DNA from: Corynebacterium sp. sy039
GTDB taxonomy: Bacteria; Actinomycetota; Actinomycetes; Mycobacteriales; Mycobacteriaceae
Assembly (NCBI RefSeq): GCF_007904105.1
Contig: NZ_CP042325.1
Coordinates: forward strand, 1,922,001-1,986,000
Length of the DNA stretch: 64,000 nucleotides
Reading direction: 5' to 3'
Shown here: in pieces, positions 44,117 to 52,123 of the stretch
Layout of the letters: every line of letters begins with the position of its first letter
How positions within the stretch are numbered: position 1 is the first letter of the stretch
The notes under the pieces: generated by a model
Databases searched by the model: none
What the model saw: only the letters and a program-made list of their open reading frames with translations
What the model was told of the DNA's origin: nothing
Program-made: the position numbers and the translations under genes

Positions 44117-44923
44117 CTAAATTAATGGCACACCAAAATCGACAATAAGCTCAATAAGCTGGCGCACCCACGTAATAAATATATCCCACGCACCGGTGAG
44201 CAATGCCACGCCCACCACAATCAACAACACCCCACCTATGCGCTGGATAGTGCGACTATGGCGCGCCAAAAAACCTACCGCACCCATCGCTTTTGCTGAC
44301 CCTAATGCCACCAATAAAAAGGGAATTCCCAATCCAAGACAATATCCCAGCATAAGCACCACGCCACGCGCCGCAGTCATACCCTGAGTACCAGCAGAAA
44401 TAGAAACAATTGCTGCCAATGTTGGCCCTAAACACGGCGTCCACCCCAAAGCGAACACGCCACCTAGTAATAGCGCGCCTAAGCGCGTCGACCAGCGTCG
44501 AGGCGCAATACGATGTTCACCCTGCAGAAAAGGAATAGCTCCCATGAAAACCAAGCCCATGAGGATGGTCACCACTCCACCAATGCGCATGAGTAGCTGA
44601 GAGTTCAGTGCAAGCACACTGATTGCCCCAAAAACAGAAACTGTAGCAAGCACAAAAATAATGCTGAACCCTGCAATGAATAATGCCGCTGCCCCAGCTA
44701 CTCGCCACCGCGCAGCACGAGCAACAGTGGGCTGATCCTTGCTGTAGTCAACTTCTGCTCCCACGATTCCAGCCAGATAAGAAATATAGCCCGGCACCAG
44801 CGGAACGACGCAGGGGCTAGCAAAAGAAACCAATCCAGCAGCTGCCGCAGCTAACACACCTAAGGCAAGTGGTCCGGTGGCTACTAGGTCGGCAAAATGC
44901 TGCCCAATACTTGCCCCGCTCAT
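44117..44923 (-). CDS. ccdA: Thiol:disulfide transporter CcdA
   Basis: DsbD-transmembrane-domain protein passing electrons from cytoplasmic thioredoxin to ResA. Six or seven helices; the two redox Cys are in 'SFASPCVVPLVPGYISYLAG' (residue about 35) and 'GWTPCLGPTLAAI' (about residue 160). 268 residues. Its ATG overlaps the resA-type stop by 4 bases (ATGA), so the two are coupled. Confidence 0.93.
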   Translation of the reverse strand: MSGASIGQHFADLVATGPLALGVLAAAAAGLVSFASPCVVPLVPGYISYLAGIVGAEVDYSKDQPTVARAARWRVAGAAALFIAGFSIIFVLATVSVFGAISVLALNSQLLMRIGGVVTILMGLVFMGAIPFLQGEHRIAPRRWSTRLGALLLGGVFALGWTPCLGPTLAAIVSISAGTQGMTAARGVVLMLGYCLGLGIPFLLVALGSAKAMGAVGFLARHSRTIQRIGGVLLIVVGVALLTGAWDIFITWVRQLIELIVDFGVPLI

Positions 44924-45534
44924 GCTTCAACCAAGGGTTTGACCACGTCTAACACATCTTTAGCAGTAATTTCGCGCAGGAATACTGCCGCTGGGCGGTG
45001 TTGTTTATCAAGGATAATGGTGGTAGGAACCACAGATGCCGGAACACCACCGAGCTGAGCTGCTGTCTTGAAAGGTGGGTCATAGATACTCGGGTAGCTC
45101 AAACCATTATTCTGCACAAAATCTCGAGAGGTTTCTGGGTCAAAGTCACGCACATTAATTCCTAGGACTGTGCCATTATGCTTTGCCAAAAACTCTTGCA
45201 CTTCTTGGAGATCATCAGACTCACTACGACATGGCGCACACCATTGCCCCCACGCGTTCAGCACCACTACCTGACCAGCGAAATCGCTGAGTTTGATCGT
45301 AGTATTTTCGTCCATAAGCGCAGGTCCAGAGAAATCTGCAATAGGGCTGCGCTCATCTTCAGGATAGAAAATCTCTTGCTTGCCGTCGGGAGAATAAAAC
45401 TCAAAAGTACCACCAATTGCCACAGCGTCTTTACCTGCGGTGTTGTCATCACTACAGGCAACAATCCCGCCTAGGGCAGCAACACATAATAATTGGGCAC
45501 ATACTTTTGTTAACTGTTTATGCAAACTACGCAT
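44920..45534 (-). CDS. resA: ResA/TlpA-type thioredoxin lipoprotein
   Basis: Extracytoplasmic thioredoxin that reduces apocytochrome c before haem attachment. The N-terminal lipoprotein signal ends in the lipobox 'GGIVAC' (Cys at about residue 27). The redox motif is 'AWGQWCAPCR' (W-C-A-P-C). The AhpC/TSA-type core is complete ('TTIILDKQHRPAAVFLRE'). 204 residues. The ATG abuts the stop of the histidine phosphatase (TAAATG) and the stop overlaps ccdA. Confidence 0.92.
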   Translation of the reverse strand: MRSLHKQLTKVCAQLLCVAALGGIVACSDDNTAGKDAVAIGGTFEFYSPDGKQEIFYPEDERSPIADFSGPALMDENTTIKLSDFAGQVVVLNAWGQWCAPCRSESDDLQEVQEFLAKHNGTVLGINVRDFDPETSRDFVQNNGLSYPSIYDPPFKTAAQLGGVPASVVPTTIILDKQHRPAAVFLREITAKDVLDVVKPLVEA

Positions 45535-46146
45535 TTAGATCTCCCGAGCCGGTTCTGAATAGATACACTCGACGAGCTCCCGGTCATGGAACACCAAAGA
45601 ACTCACACTAGCAAGTTCACAGCGACGCGCAGCAGGATTATGCGCCAACTTTTTCCCTTGCGCATAACGCTGCACACACACAATAGGTAACTGATGGCTC
45701 ACAAGAATTGCCTCGTGACCTTCGGCTTCACGCCTAGCAGACTCGATTGCGGTAAGCATACGAGTCAAAATATCCTCATAATGCTCACCCCAACTAGGCA
45801 ACATAGGGTTATGCATAAGCGGCCAATGCACTGGATTCCACAGTTGAGAACGCAGACTCTTAACCCGCAACCCCTCATAGCGATTACCAGCCTCTAAGAG
45901 CAGCTCGTCTATGCTATTGTCCAAACCTGTCACCTGAGCGATAGGCGCTGCGGTTTCCTGCGCGCGCTCCAAGGGCGAGCTACGTAATATCGCAACATCA
46001 TGCCCAGCAAAAGCGGCAGCAGTTGCCGCTGCCATTGATTCACCCCGTGCTGATAAATGGTAATCAGGCAAGCGCCCATAAAGAATACGCTCCGGATTAT
46101 GTACTTCGCCATGCCGCACAAGGTGGACAATCGTCGTAGAACTCAT
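45535..46146 (-). CDS. Histidine phosphatase (phosphoglycerate mutase-like)
   Basis: The phosphate-accepting His is in 'VHLVRHGEVHNPERIL' (RHG, residue 11), with the second Arg in 'LRSSPLERAQETA', the Glu in 'LEAGNRYEG' and the second His in 'AILVSHQLPI'. 203 residues is typical of GpmB/CobC-like phosphatases. The true substrate is unknown; the hemL-gpm-resA order recurs in corynebacteria. Stop and resA start are adjacent. Confidence 0.87.
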   Translation of the reverse strand: MSSTTIVHLVRHGEVHNPERILYGRLPDYHLSARGESMAAATAAAFAGHDVAILRSSPLERAQETAAPIAQVTGLDNSIDELLLEAGNRYEGLRVKSLRSQLWNPVHWPLMHNPMLPSWGEHYEDILTRMLTAIESARREAEGHEAILVSHQLPIVCVQRYAQGKKLAHNPAARRCELASVSSLVFHDRELVECIYSEPAREI

Positions 46147-46195
46147 AGTGCCTTTCTACCAGATGAGGTCAATAATTATTTCTACTCTACTCAAT

Positions 46196-46215
46196 AATTA
46201 TGCAAGAATTATGCA
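46196..46215. promoter_or_regulatory. 11-bp-phased direct repeats upstream of the histidine phosphatase operon
   Basis: AATTATGCA occurs at 46196-46204 and 46207-46215, one helical turn apart, about 50-70 bases upstream of the start at 46146. Such spacing suits a response-regulator or activator dimer. AT-rich chance repetition is the alternative. Confidence 0.35.
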
Positions 46216-46251
46216 CGTTCACGCAGCCTGCTCTACGCTGCCTATGGCTTG

Positions 46252-47553
46252 TTACGCCGGCTGTGCTGCCGCTGCCGCAGGTGCTGCCTGAGCAAGTGCT
46301 TTTTCGATACGCTCAAAATCATTGTCACCGAGCGCAGAGGACACAAACCACGTCTCGAATACACTCGGTGGCGCATACACCCCGTTGTCTAGGAGCGCAT
46401 GGAAAAACGGAGCATAACGGAATGTCTCCGCCGCTTTCATCTGCGCAAAGTTATGCCCCTCGCCTTCAGCGAAACGAATAGAGAAAAATGTTGCGGCACG
46501 CTGGATATGATGTGCCACCCCTGCTTTGCTTAACGCCGTACTCGCCAAATCTGCGACCTTATCAGCATTGGCTCGGATCACATCATAGACCTCTGGTGTA
46601 GCCAATTCCAGGGACTTCTTCCCCGCCGCCATCGCCACAGGATTACCAGACAAAGTACCAGCCTGATATACCGGCCCTACTGGCGCTAGATATTCCATAA
46701 TCTCCCGACGCCCACCAAAAGCCGCAGCAGGCAATCCACCAGACACAACCTTGCCAAAGGTGGTTAAGTCACCAGCAACATGATCAACACCAAACCAACC
46801 TTGATAGGAAGTGCGGAACCCGGTCATTACCTCGTCGAGAATCAACAAGGCACCATGAGCATGGGCGATTTCTTTGAGCTTGGCATTAAAATCATGCTGC
46901 GGTGCCACAGTACCCATATTGCCAGCGGCAGCCTCAGTAATAATGCACGCAATACTATCTGGATACGTAGCAAAGGCCTGCTCTACCCCTGCAAGATCGT
47001 TATAATCCACCACAATAGTATCGCCTGCCTGAGCACCAGTTACACCAGGTGAATCCGGCAAAGCAAAAGTCGCAACCCCGGAACCAGCTGACGCAAGCAA
47101 CGCATCCACATGGCCGTGATAGCAACCAGCAAACTTAATTATTTTTGACCTGCCAGTATAGCCACGCGCCAACCGCACCGCCGACATAGTAGCCTCAGTG
47201 CCAGAGTTCACCATGCGGACTTCTTCCACGCTGGTTCGATTCACAATCAACTGAGCTAACTCCACCTCAGACTCAGTAGGAGCACCAAAACTCAACCCTT
47301 GAGCTGCTGCTTTAGCCACAGCCTCCACAATCTCTGGGTGTGCATGCCCAAGCAGCATAGGACCCCACGAACACATTAAATCTACATATTCATTGCCATC
47401 GACGTCATACAAAGTGGCACCGCGTGCAGATTTAATAAACCGCGTTTGCCCACCGACAGAACCAAAAGCACGCACTGGGGAATTCACTCCACCGGGGATA
47501 AGGTTTTGGGCGGCGTCGAAAAGCTCGCGGGAACGAGAAATATGTGCAGTCAT
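46252..47553 (-). CDS. hemL: Glutamate-1-semialdehyde 2,1-aminomutase
   Basis: PLP enzyme forming 5-aminolevulinate for haem. '[13 protein letters not shown]' and '[20 protein letters not shown]' are conserved, '[12 protein letters not shown]' holds the PLP Asp, and '[18 protein letters not shown]' the Schiff-base Lys (about residue 267). 433 residues from ATG 47553, where homologous sequence begins; the upstream open frame is not coding. The C-terminus ends in an Ala/Pro-rich tail. TACAAT ends 6 bases before the ATG, so the message is probably leaderless. Confidence 0.95.
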   Translation of the reverse strand: MTAHISRSRELFDAAQNLIPGGVNSPVRAFGSVGGQTRFIKSARGATLYDVDGNEYVDLMCSWGPMLLGHAHPEIVEAVAKAAAQGLSFGAPTESEVELAQLIVNRTSVEEVRMVNSGTEATMSAVRLARGYTGRSKIIKFAGCYHGHVDALLASAGSGVATFALPDSPGVTGAQAGDTIVVDYNDLAGVEQAFATYPDSIACIITEAAAGNMGTVAPQHDFNAKLKEIAHAHGALLILDEVMTGFRTSYQGWFGVDHVAGDLTTFGKVVSGGLPAAAFGGRREIMEYLAPVGPVYQAGTLSGNPVAMAAGKKSLELATPEVYDVIRANADKVADLASTALSKAGVAHHIQRAATFFSIRFAEGEGHNFAQMKAAETFRYAPFFHALLDNGVYAPPSVFETWFVSSALGDNDFERIEKALAQAAPAAAAAQPA

Positions 47554-47559
47554 GACTCC

Positions 47560-47565
47560 ATTGTA
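47560..47565 (-). promoter_or_regulatory. -10 element TACAAT for leaderless hemL
   Basis: A near-consensus actinobacterial -10 hexamer with exactly 6 bases before the hemL ATG; the intervening GGAGTC puts GGAG too close to the ATG to act as a ribosome site. Transcription most likely starts at the ATG itself. Confidence 0.55.
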
Positions 47566-47596
47566 AGGCAGAGGCGCGACATATAGTTTACGGCAA

Positions 47597-47902
47597 CTAT
47601 TGGGCAGCACTGTCTTTCTTTGGTTTTGCAAAGATACCGCTCACGATACCACCGATGAGAAAGAAAACGGCGGCCACTGCTACAACCACGATGATGAGCA
47701 TAGGAATGTGGGCAATGCCAAAGGTCAACTCAGTATTTCCTGCAGCATTCTCCTTGGCATGGGCATACACCATCCCCCACAAACCTGAGCGATAAAACTC
47801 TTTATCGTTGGTACTGAAAATGAGGTAAAGGATTGTGCCTATCGCACTCGCCACCACAACAAGGAACGATAGCATTACTGATAATGAGAGACGTTTAATC
47901 AT
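47597..47902 (-). CDS. Two-span membrane protein, unknown
   Basis: 101 residues from ATG 47902, which has TAGGAG at 7 bases. Two membrane helices (about residues 5-28, '[20 protein letters not shown]', and 65-90, '[20 protein letters not shown]') enclose an external loop with '[21 protein letters not shown]'-type aromatic and charged residues. It starts 10 bases after the stop of the ABC permease gene and is probably the third gene of that operon. No family recognised; accessory or immunity peptides are often found in that position. Confidence 0.6.
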   Translation of the reverse strand: MIKRLSLSVMLSFLVVVASAIGTILYLIFSTNDKEFYRSGLWGMVYAHAKENAAGNTELTFGIAHIPMLIIVVVAVAAVFFLIGGIVSGIFAKPKKDSAAQ

Positions 47903-47912
47903 GATCAGACTC

Positions 47913-49409
47913 CTAATGTAATCGGGAATGGTCACGCAGTAGTGTGATTCCCCATGCTGCTACCACTACCACAACTACCCCAAAGACTACGCCATAACCC
48001 CATGTGTTAAGAGAAAATAGTGACGTTACCAGTGATGTCATCAGAACAACACTCATGAGGATTCCTAATCCTACCAATGCAGAAATTGGATTATCGTGCG
48101 CAGCTGGAACCAATATACCTGCTGTTGTTGTCAGCGGTATGCTGCTGACACATCCAAGGCATATCACCACGGTATGCAGCCCAAAATTACCGCTCAGAAA
48201 TGAGCCTAAAATGAATAACAACGCAATGGGAATACACAGCCATACCAGGGCTTTTACCAGATAACAATACTCCCGTGCAGGGGAAATTACTCTGCTATAC
48301 ATTTTCCGCAACGGGCGCACTGTGGAATAAGAATAAATCCCCATGCACGCAATCAATTCTAATGAACACTCAGGTGGCAACATTCTGCTTTTAAGAATTG
48401 CCACATAGCCAAGCACGCTGAATAATACCGCAATCCAGGTTTCCTTTGAGCGAATAATGCTCATCATTATGGCTATCTCAACGCTCCTGGCTACTGATGT
48501 TTGCTGCGCAACAAGACCAGCGAAAGAAACACCAGGATAATGCGCCTTAAGATACATTCGAGTGCTTATTCCTAGCGGAGAATGTGTTACCACGGCAAAA
48601 GTTATACACACAGCAAAGGCGACAAAGAACACCAAGGTGCTTACTACCATGCCATTATGTACCAAAATTCTTGTTAAAACATTAGACCATCGCCAATAGT
48701 TTTCCCCTTTGCTAAAGGCAGTGGTGAGCGTCGATAAGCCATACGTAATATCAGCGCTAATCACTAACGCTGCCCCTACCGTTAGAATCAGAGCCACGTG
48801 GCTGCTTATTGCCTGCAATCTAAGAACGCGTGCGCCTTTCTCCAACAGGTTATATGCAATGATCAGGGCAAGGAGCAATAGGATAAATGGGTACACTATG
48901 CTCGTGAGGCTCTCGGATAGGGAACTGAAACCACACGCTAATGTCAATGAGATAAGGGACGGAAGCAAGAAGAATGTTGCGCACAATGTAGCTATTGTAA
49001 GCTCCATCAGAAAAAGAGCCATCCTGCGCTGAAAATCAGTAATAGGCATGAAAGTCGTGAGTTTCATCAAGCTACCAGTACGCATGAGCAGTAGCTTTGC
49101 GACGAGAAACCCAATAGTTGCCCACAATGGAATAACTAAATTAGAAAGCCCAAGGACAAGCCTAATCGACGACTCATTGATCCCAATTTTTTGATAAAAG
49201 AGAAAAGAAATTATCGACGATGAAAACACAATAACCACAAGGGCTACCAGCAACATGACACGCGCCCATTTCTCTTTGAGCACCCCTACCGACAATAGCT
49301 GCCGAACTTGGTGCTTAAATAAGAAAAGATAGAGCGTAACCACCATGCTGCTGCGTGCTCTTATGCCACCCATAGTTCTCTCATTTCCCTTTTCTACCGA
49401 CTTACTCAT
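47913..49409 (-). CDS. ABC transporter permease (ABC-2-like), unknown cargo
   Basis: 498 residues with about 12 hydrophobic helices and no extracytoplasmic domain. There is no recognisable motif, but it overlaps the stop of an ABC ATPase gene by 8 bases, which pairs the two. The size and even spacing of helices resemble permeases of bacteriocin- or peptide-type export and self-protection systems. GTG- or ATG-like starts further in ('MGGIRARSSM') are possible. The pair lies right downstream of the four surface-protein genes on the same strand, but a terminator separates them. Confidence 0.7.
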   Translation of the reverse strand: MSKSVEKGNERTMGGIRARSSMVVTLYLFLFKHQVRQLLSVGVLKEKWARVMLLVALVVIVFSSSIISFLFYQKIGINESSIRLVLGLSNLVIPLWATIGFLVAKLLLMRTGSLMKLTTFMPITDFQRRMALFLMELTIATLCATFFLLPSLISLTLACGFSSLSESLTSIVYPFILLLLALIIAYNLLEKGARVLRLQAISSHVALILTVGAALVISADITYGLSTLTTAFSKGENYWRWSNVLTRILVHNGMVVSTLVFFVAFAVCITFAVVTHSPLGISTRMYLKAHYPGVSFAGLVAQQTSVARSVEIAIMMSIIRSKETWIAVLFSVLGYVAILKSRMLPPECSLELIACMGIYSYSTVRPLRKMYSRVISPAREYCYLVKALVWLCIPIALLFILGSFLSGNFGLHTVVICLGCVSSIPLTTTAGILVPAAHDNPISALVGLGILMSVVLMTSLVTSLFSLNTWGYGVVFGVVVVVVAAWGITLLRDHSRLH

Positions 49410-50112
49410 TCAGAAAACGATCGACTATGGCGCTTGCAGTACCATACTCTTTTTCTAGCTCGGCACGCGCTGCATCATAAACAACTGCGCCATCTTGTAT
49501 GCACATGACTCGGGTGGCGAGTCTATCCAATAATTGCGGATCATGCGATACCACCATCACCAGATTTTCCCTGCTCAAAGACGCAAGATCCTCACCCGCC
49601 CTGAGCATAGAGCGGCGATCAATTCCATTAAGCGTTTCATCGAGCATGGTAAAAGGAAGACGCAACATCAACGCCGTAATAAGCTGTATCTTCTTTTTCA
49701 TTCCATGCGAGTATTCCTCGATAAGTTTGGTTTCCCACTCTGCCATGTCATAGCGCGTGAGATACTGAGCAAAAACATCAGCCGCAAAAGGTTTTTTGTA
49801 TAGCTTCAGATACAGCGCAACTAATTCACGACCAGTCAGATATTCTGGAAGATCCTCATTGCCCGACAAATAAAGAAGATTCGATTTAGCAGATAACGTA
49901 GTAGTGCTTTGTTCATTCCATGTCACACCACCCGCGGCAGGCTTTAATAGTCCGGCACATAGTTTCAGCAATGTGGACTTTCCCGAGCCGTTCTCCCCGA
50001 ACATACCAATGAGTTCACCACGTCCAGCTTGGAAATGAACTCCCACTACAGCTGAGGAATGTCCTGGATAACTGTACTCTACGTGGTTTACTCTCAACAT
50101 TTCTGCCTGCAC
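49402..50112 (-). CDS. ABC transporter ATP-binding protein
   Basis: 236 residues with Walker A 'GENGSGKST' (about residue 39), Q-loop region 'LYLSGNEDLPEYLTG', signature 'YSHGMKKKIQ' in place of LSGGQ, Walker B 'FTMLDETLNGID' and H-loop 'VVSHD'. The SHGMKKK form is typical of ABC-2-type exporters and resistance pumps (CcmA/YtrB-like). GTG 50112 and ATG 50100 (AGG at 6 bases) are both possible starts. An inverted repeat 15-45 bases upstream suggests repressor control. Confidence 0.85.
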   Translation of the reverse strand: MQAEMLRVNHVEYSYPGHSSAVVGVHFQAGRGELIGMFGENGSGKSTLLKLCAGLLKPAAGGVTWNEQSTTTLSAKSNLLYLSGNEDLPEYLTGRELVALYLKLYKKPFAADVFAQYLTRYDMAEWETKLIEEYSHGMKKKIQLITALMLRLPFTMLDETLNGIDRRSMLRAGEDLASLSRENLVMVVSHDPQLLDRLATRVMCIQDGAVVYDAARAELEKEYGTASAIVDRFLNE

Positions 50113-50126
50113 TTATGATGAGGGAA

Positions 50127-50157
50127 TGATACTTGATACTGGACGACAGTAGTATCA
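50127..50157. promoter_or_regulatory. Inverted repeat upstream of the ABC operon
   Basis: TGATACT (50127-50133) is repeated at 50134 as TGATACTG and mirrored by CAGTAGTATCA ending at 50157. The arms can pair with a 4-base bulge or bind a dimeric regulator of the GntR/YtrA type that often controls such pumps. A -10-like TATCAT lies within the array on the minus strand. Confidence 0.45.
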
Positions 50158-50231
50158 GTTAAACACAGCAGCTCACACGCGGCAATAGTTATGAGTCGGT
50201 AGTGACAATAGTTAGATGAGGCGAGTAAGAG

Positions 50232-50265
50232 AAAAGTCCTAGCACTGGTTGGTGCCAGGACTTTT
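50232..50265 (-). terminator. Terminator after surface-protein gene 1
   Basis: Minus strand: AGTCCTGGCAC pairs with GTGCTAGGACT (one G-T) around CAACCA, followed by TTTTCTC. The same hairpin, with small changes, follows each of the four paralogues. Confidence 0.8.
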
Positions 50266-50284
50266 AGATTTCTCAGGAACAGGA

Positions 50285-51972
50285 TTACGCTACGCGTAGA
50301 TGTCCGCCAGTAGTAACTTTAGGACGGTCTTTCTTCGCTACAGTCTTAGCCTGCTTAGCGACGTTATCCTTTACACTTTCAGCGATAACAGTCTTAGGTG
50401 CAGGCTTGGATTCTGGTTTAGAATCGGCAGGTTTATCCTGCTCAGGCTGTTCAAGATTGCCCTCAGGCTCTACAACGGTGGTAACAACCTCACCCTGCTC
50501 AACCTCTGTGTCTGTGTCAGGAAGAGTTGGTGGAACAACAGGCTTAACTGGTTCCTCACGTTCTTCAGGACGCTCAGCTGGCTTCACAGGTTTCTCCTGC
50601 TCAGGCTCCTCAGAAGGAGTAGGCTCCTCACTTGGAGTTGGCTCCTCTGTTTCCTTAGAAGGCTTAGCAAGCTCAACTTCCTCTTCGTCAGAAGGCGTAG
50701 GTTCTTCAGATTCCTGTGGCTCGTCAGAAGGCGTTGGTTCCTCAGACTCTACAGGCTCCTCACTAGGTGGAACCTCAGATTCCTCGTCAGGACAAAGAGT
50801 AATATGCTGGAATCCCTGATCACAGTTATCCTCAGCTCCAAGCAACGGACCATAAAAATTCACCACAGGATTCTGGTGAAGATTAAACGTCAACACGTAC
50901 TTCTCATACTTAGGACCAGCAGCCTCAATATCATTGCTAATCGTGTCAAAACGATCAGTGTTACGAGTAACTGCACAGGTTCCCACACTCGTCAAACCAT
51001 GGCGAGTACCCTGCTCAGCATACAACGCAGCAATCTTCTCATTCTCTAGGGCGATTTCTTTATTGCGTTGGACAATTTCTGCTTTACGAGCTGAAGATGC
51101 AGACTCATCCTCCGGAATCATTGGAATAGACACAGGAGGTAATTCACCCGTACGACCCCACGGGTAATCTTTCAGACTCTGACACCCCTCCTCAGCGCTA
51201 CCAGGTCCACCGCCCTCAGAAGAACACTTCCACAACATATTATCCGCACGAATCGGAATGTAGGTATCCTCACCGACTGCTTCAACAGTACCGGTGACCT
51301 CAAAAGTATAAACACCTGCCGCAACCAGACCGATCTCATAGATATCCCACTCAGGCTGATACGCAAAAGACGAATAATCCATACCAGCTATCTGGAGAAA
51401 ATAGTCCTTCTCCTTCTTATAAGCATTCTTGTAGAAAGGACTTACCTTATAGCGTTCTTCATTTGCTGTATCAGTATCGTCGTAGCGATATGGATAATCT
51501 TCAACATTAGTGACATCTTTGATAGGAACATCAAAATCTACTTGCTGAGCAGGAACAAACGAACCATAACCGTAATCATCTGATCTGGTTGTTTCGATAA
51601 TGTTTCCATCCAAATCTTTCCACGCATATACGTTAGCGCTATCAGTAGATACCTGCTCTGTTGGCATATGCGTCATCTTGATAGACACATCTTTGACCGT
51701 GGATGGAATAGCTATCTGCGCACCACGAGAGGTTTGGATGTGATTCTCAGAAGTTAATAATTTCGATAACTGTACCTGCCACGTGACCTGTGTTTCATCC
51801 CCCACTTGTTTCACACAGGTAGAACCCGTGTCACAGTTCACACCACCCCAATAACCATGGACATTATCAGCGCCAGCGGCTAATACTGAGGGGGGGGGGC
51901 TAGAAAACCCGCACCAAGCATACTTACGGCAGCAACCGCCGCAGCACGCTTAGCAAAACGTTGTAAAAACAT
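50285..51972 (-). pseudogene. Exported surface protein, paralogue 1; out of frame at a C-tract (phase-OFF)
   Basis: Translation from ATG 51972 (after GGAG) gives a signal-peptide start like its paralogues (MFLQRFAKRAAAVAAVSMLG) and then ends after 30 residues ('FLAPPPQY'). The tract at 51890-51899 has 10 C on the coding strand where the in-frame paralogues have 11. Restoring one base gives an unbroken 562-residue protein: signal peptide, Cys-containing domain ('NCDTGSTCVKQVGDETQVTWQVQ' in sense, then 'VTGTVEAVGEDTYIPIRADNM', 'VGTCAVTRNTDRFDTI', 'DNCDQGFQHITLCPDE'), a Pro/Glu/Ser-rich stalk of about 120 residues and the basic tail ending GGHLRVA. The rest of the frame is intact, so this is more likely a reversible OFF state than decay. 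The function is unknown. Confidence 0.8.
51890..51899. repeat. Homopolymer tract, 10 G (C on coding strand), paralogue 1
   Basis: Ten G at 51890-51899, within the codons for the end of the signal peptide. One fewer than in paralogues 2 and 4, causing the frameshift. Such tracts change length by polymerase slippage. Confidence 0.95.
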
Positions 51973-52080
51973 ATTTCCTCTATTCTCCTAGGAAAAAGAA
52001 CAAAACACTTTCTAGATTCCCTCAAAACAAAGCTGAGAAAAACCTAAAAGCACACTCATCATAACCCAAGACATAAAGAA

Positions 52081-52109
52081 AGTCCTAGCACCATCGGCGC
52101 TAGGACTAT
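52081..52109 (-). terminator. Terminator after surface-protein gene 2
   Basis: AGTCCTAGCGC pairs with GCGC/GCTAGGACT-type arms around CGATGGT on the minus strand (arms 52081-52089 and 52099-52107), followed by TTTC. Same element as after the other paralogues. Confidence 0.7.
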
Positions 52110-52123
52110 TGTGCAAAATAAAA

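Noticed and set aside
50400..50800. Repetitive stalk-coding DNA as a CRISPR array or minisatellite
   Set aside because: Units are short, imperfect and keep the reading frame; there are no uniform spacers.
50285..51841. Internal GTG at 51841 as the start of paralogue 1
   Set aside because: It would delete the signal peptide and begin in the middle of the conserved Asn-Cys-Asp motif; the real start is ATG 51972 in the other frame before the C tract.
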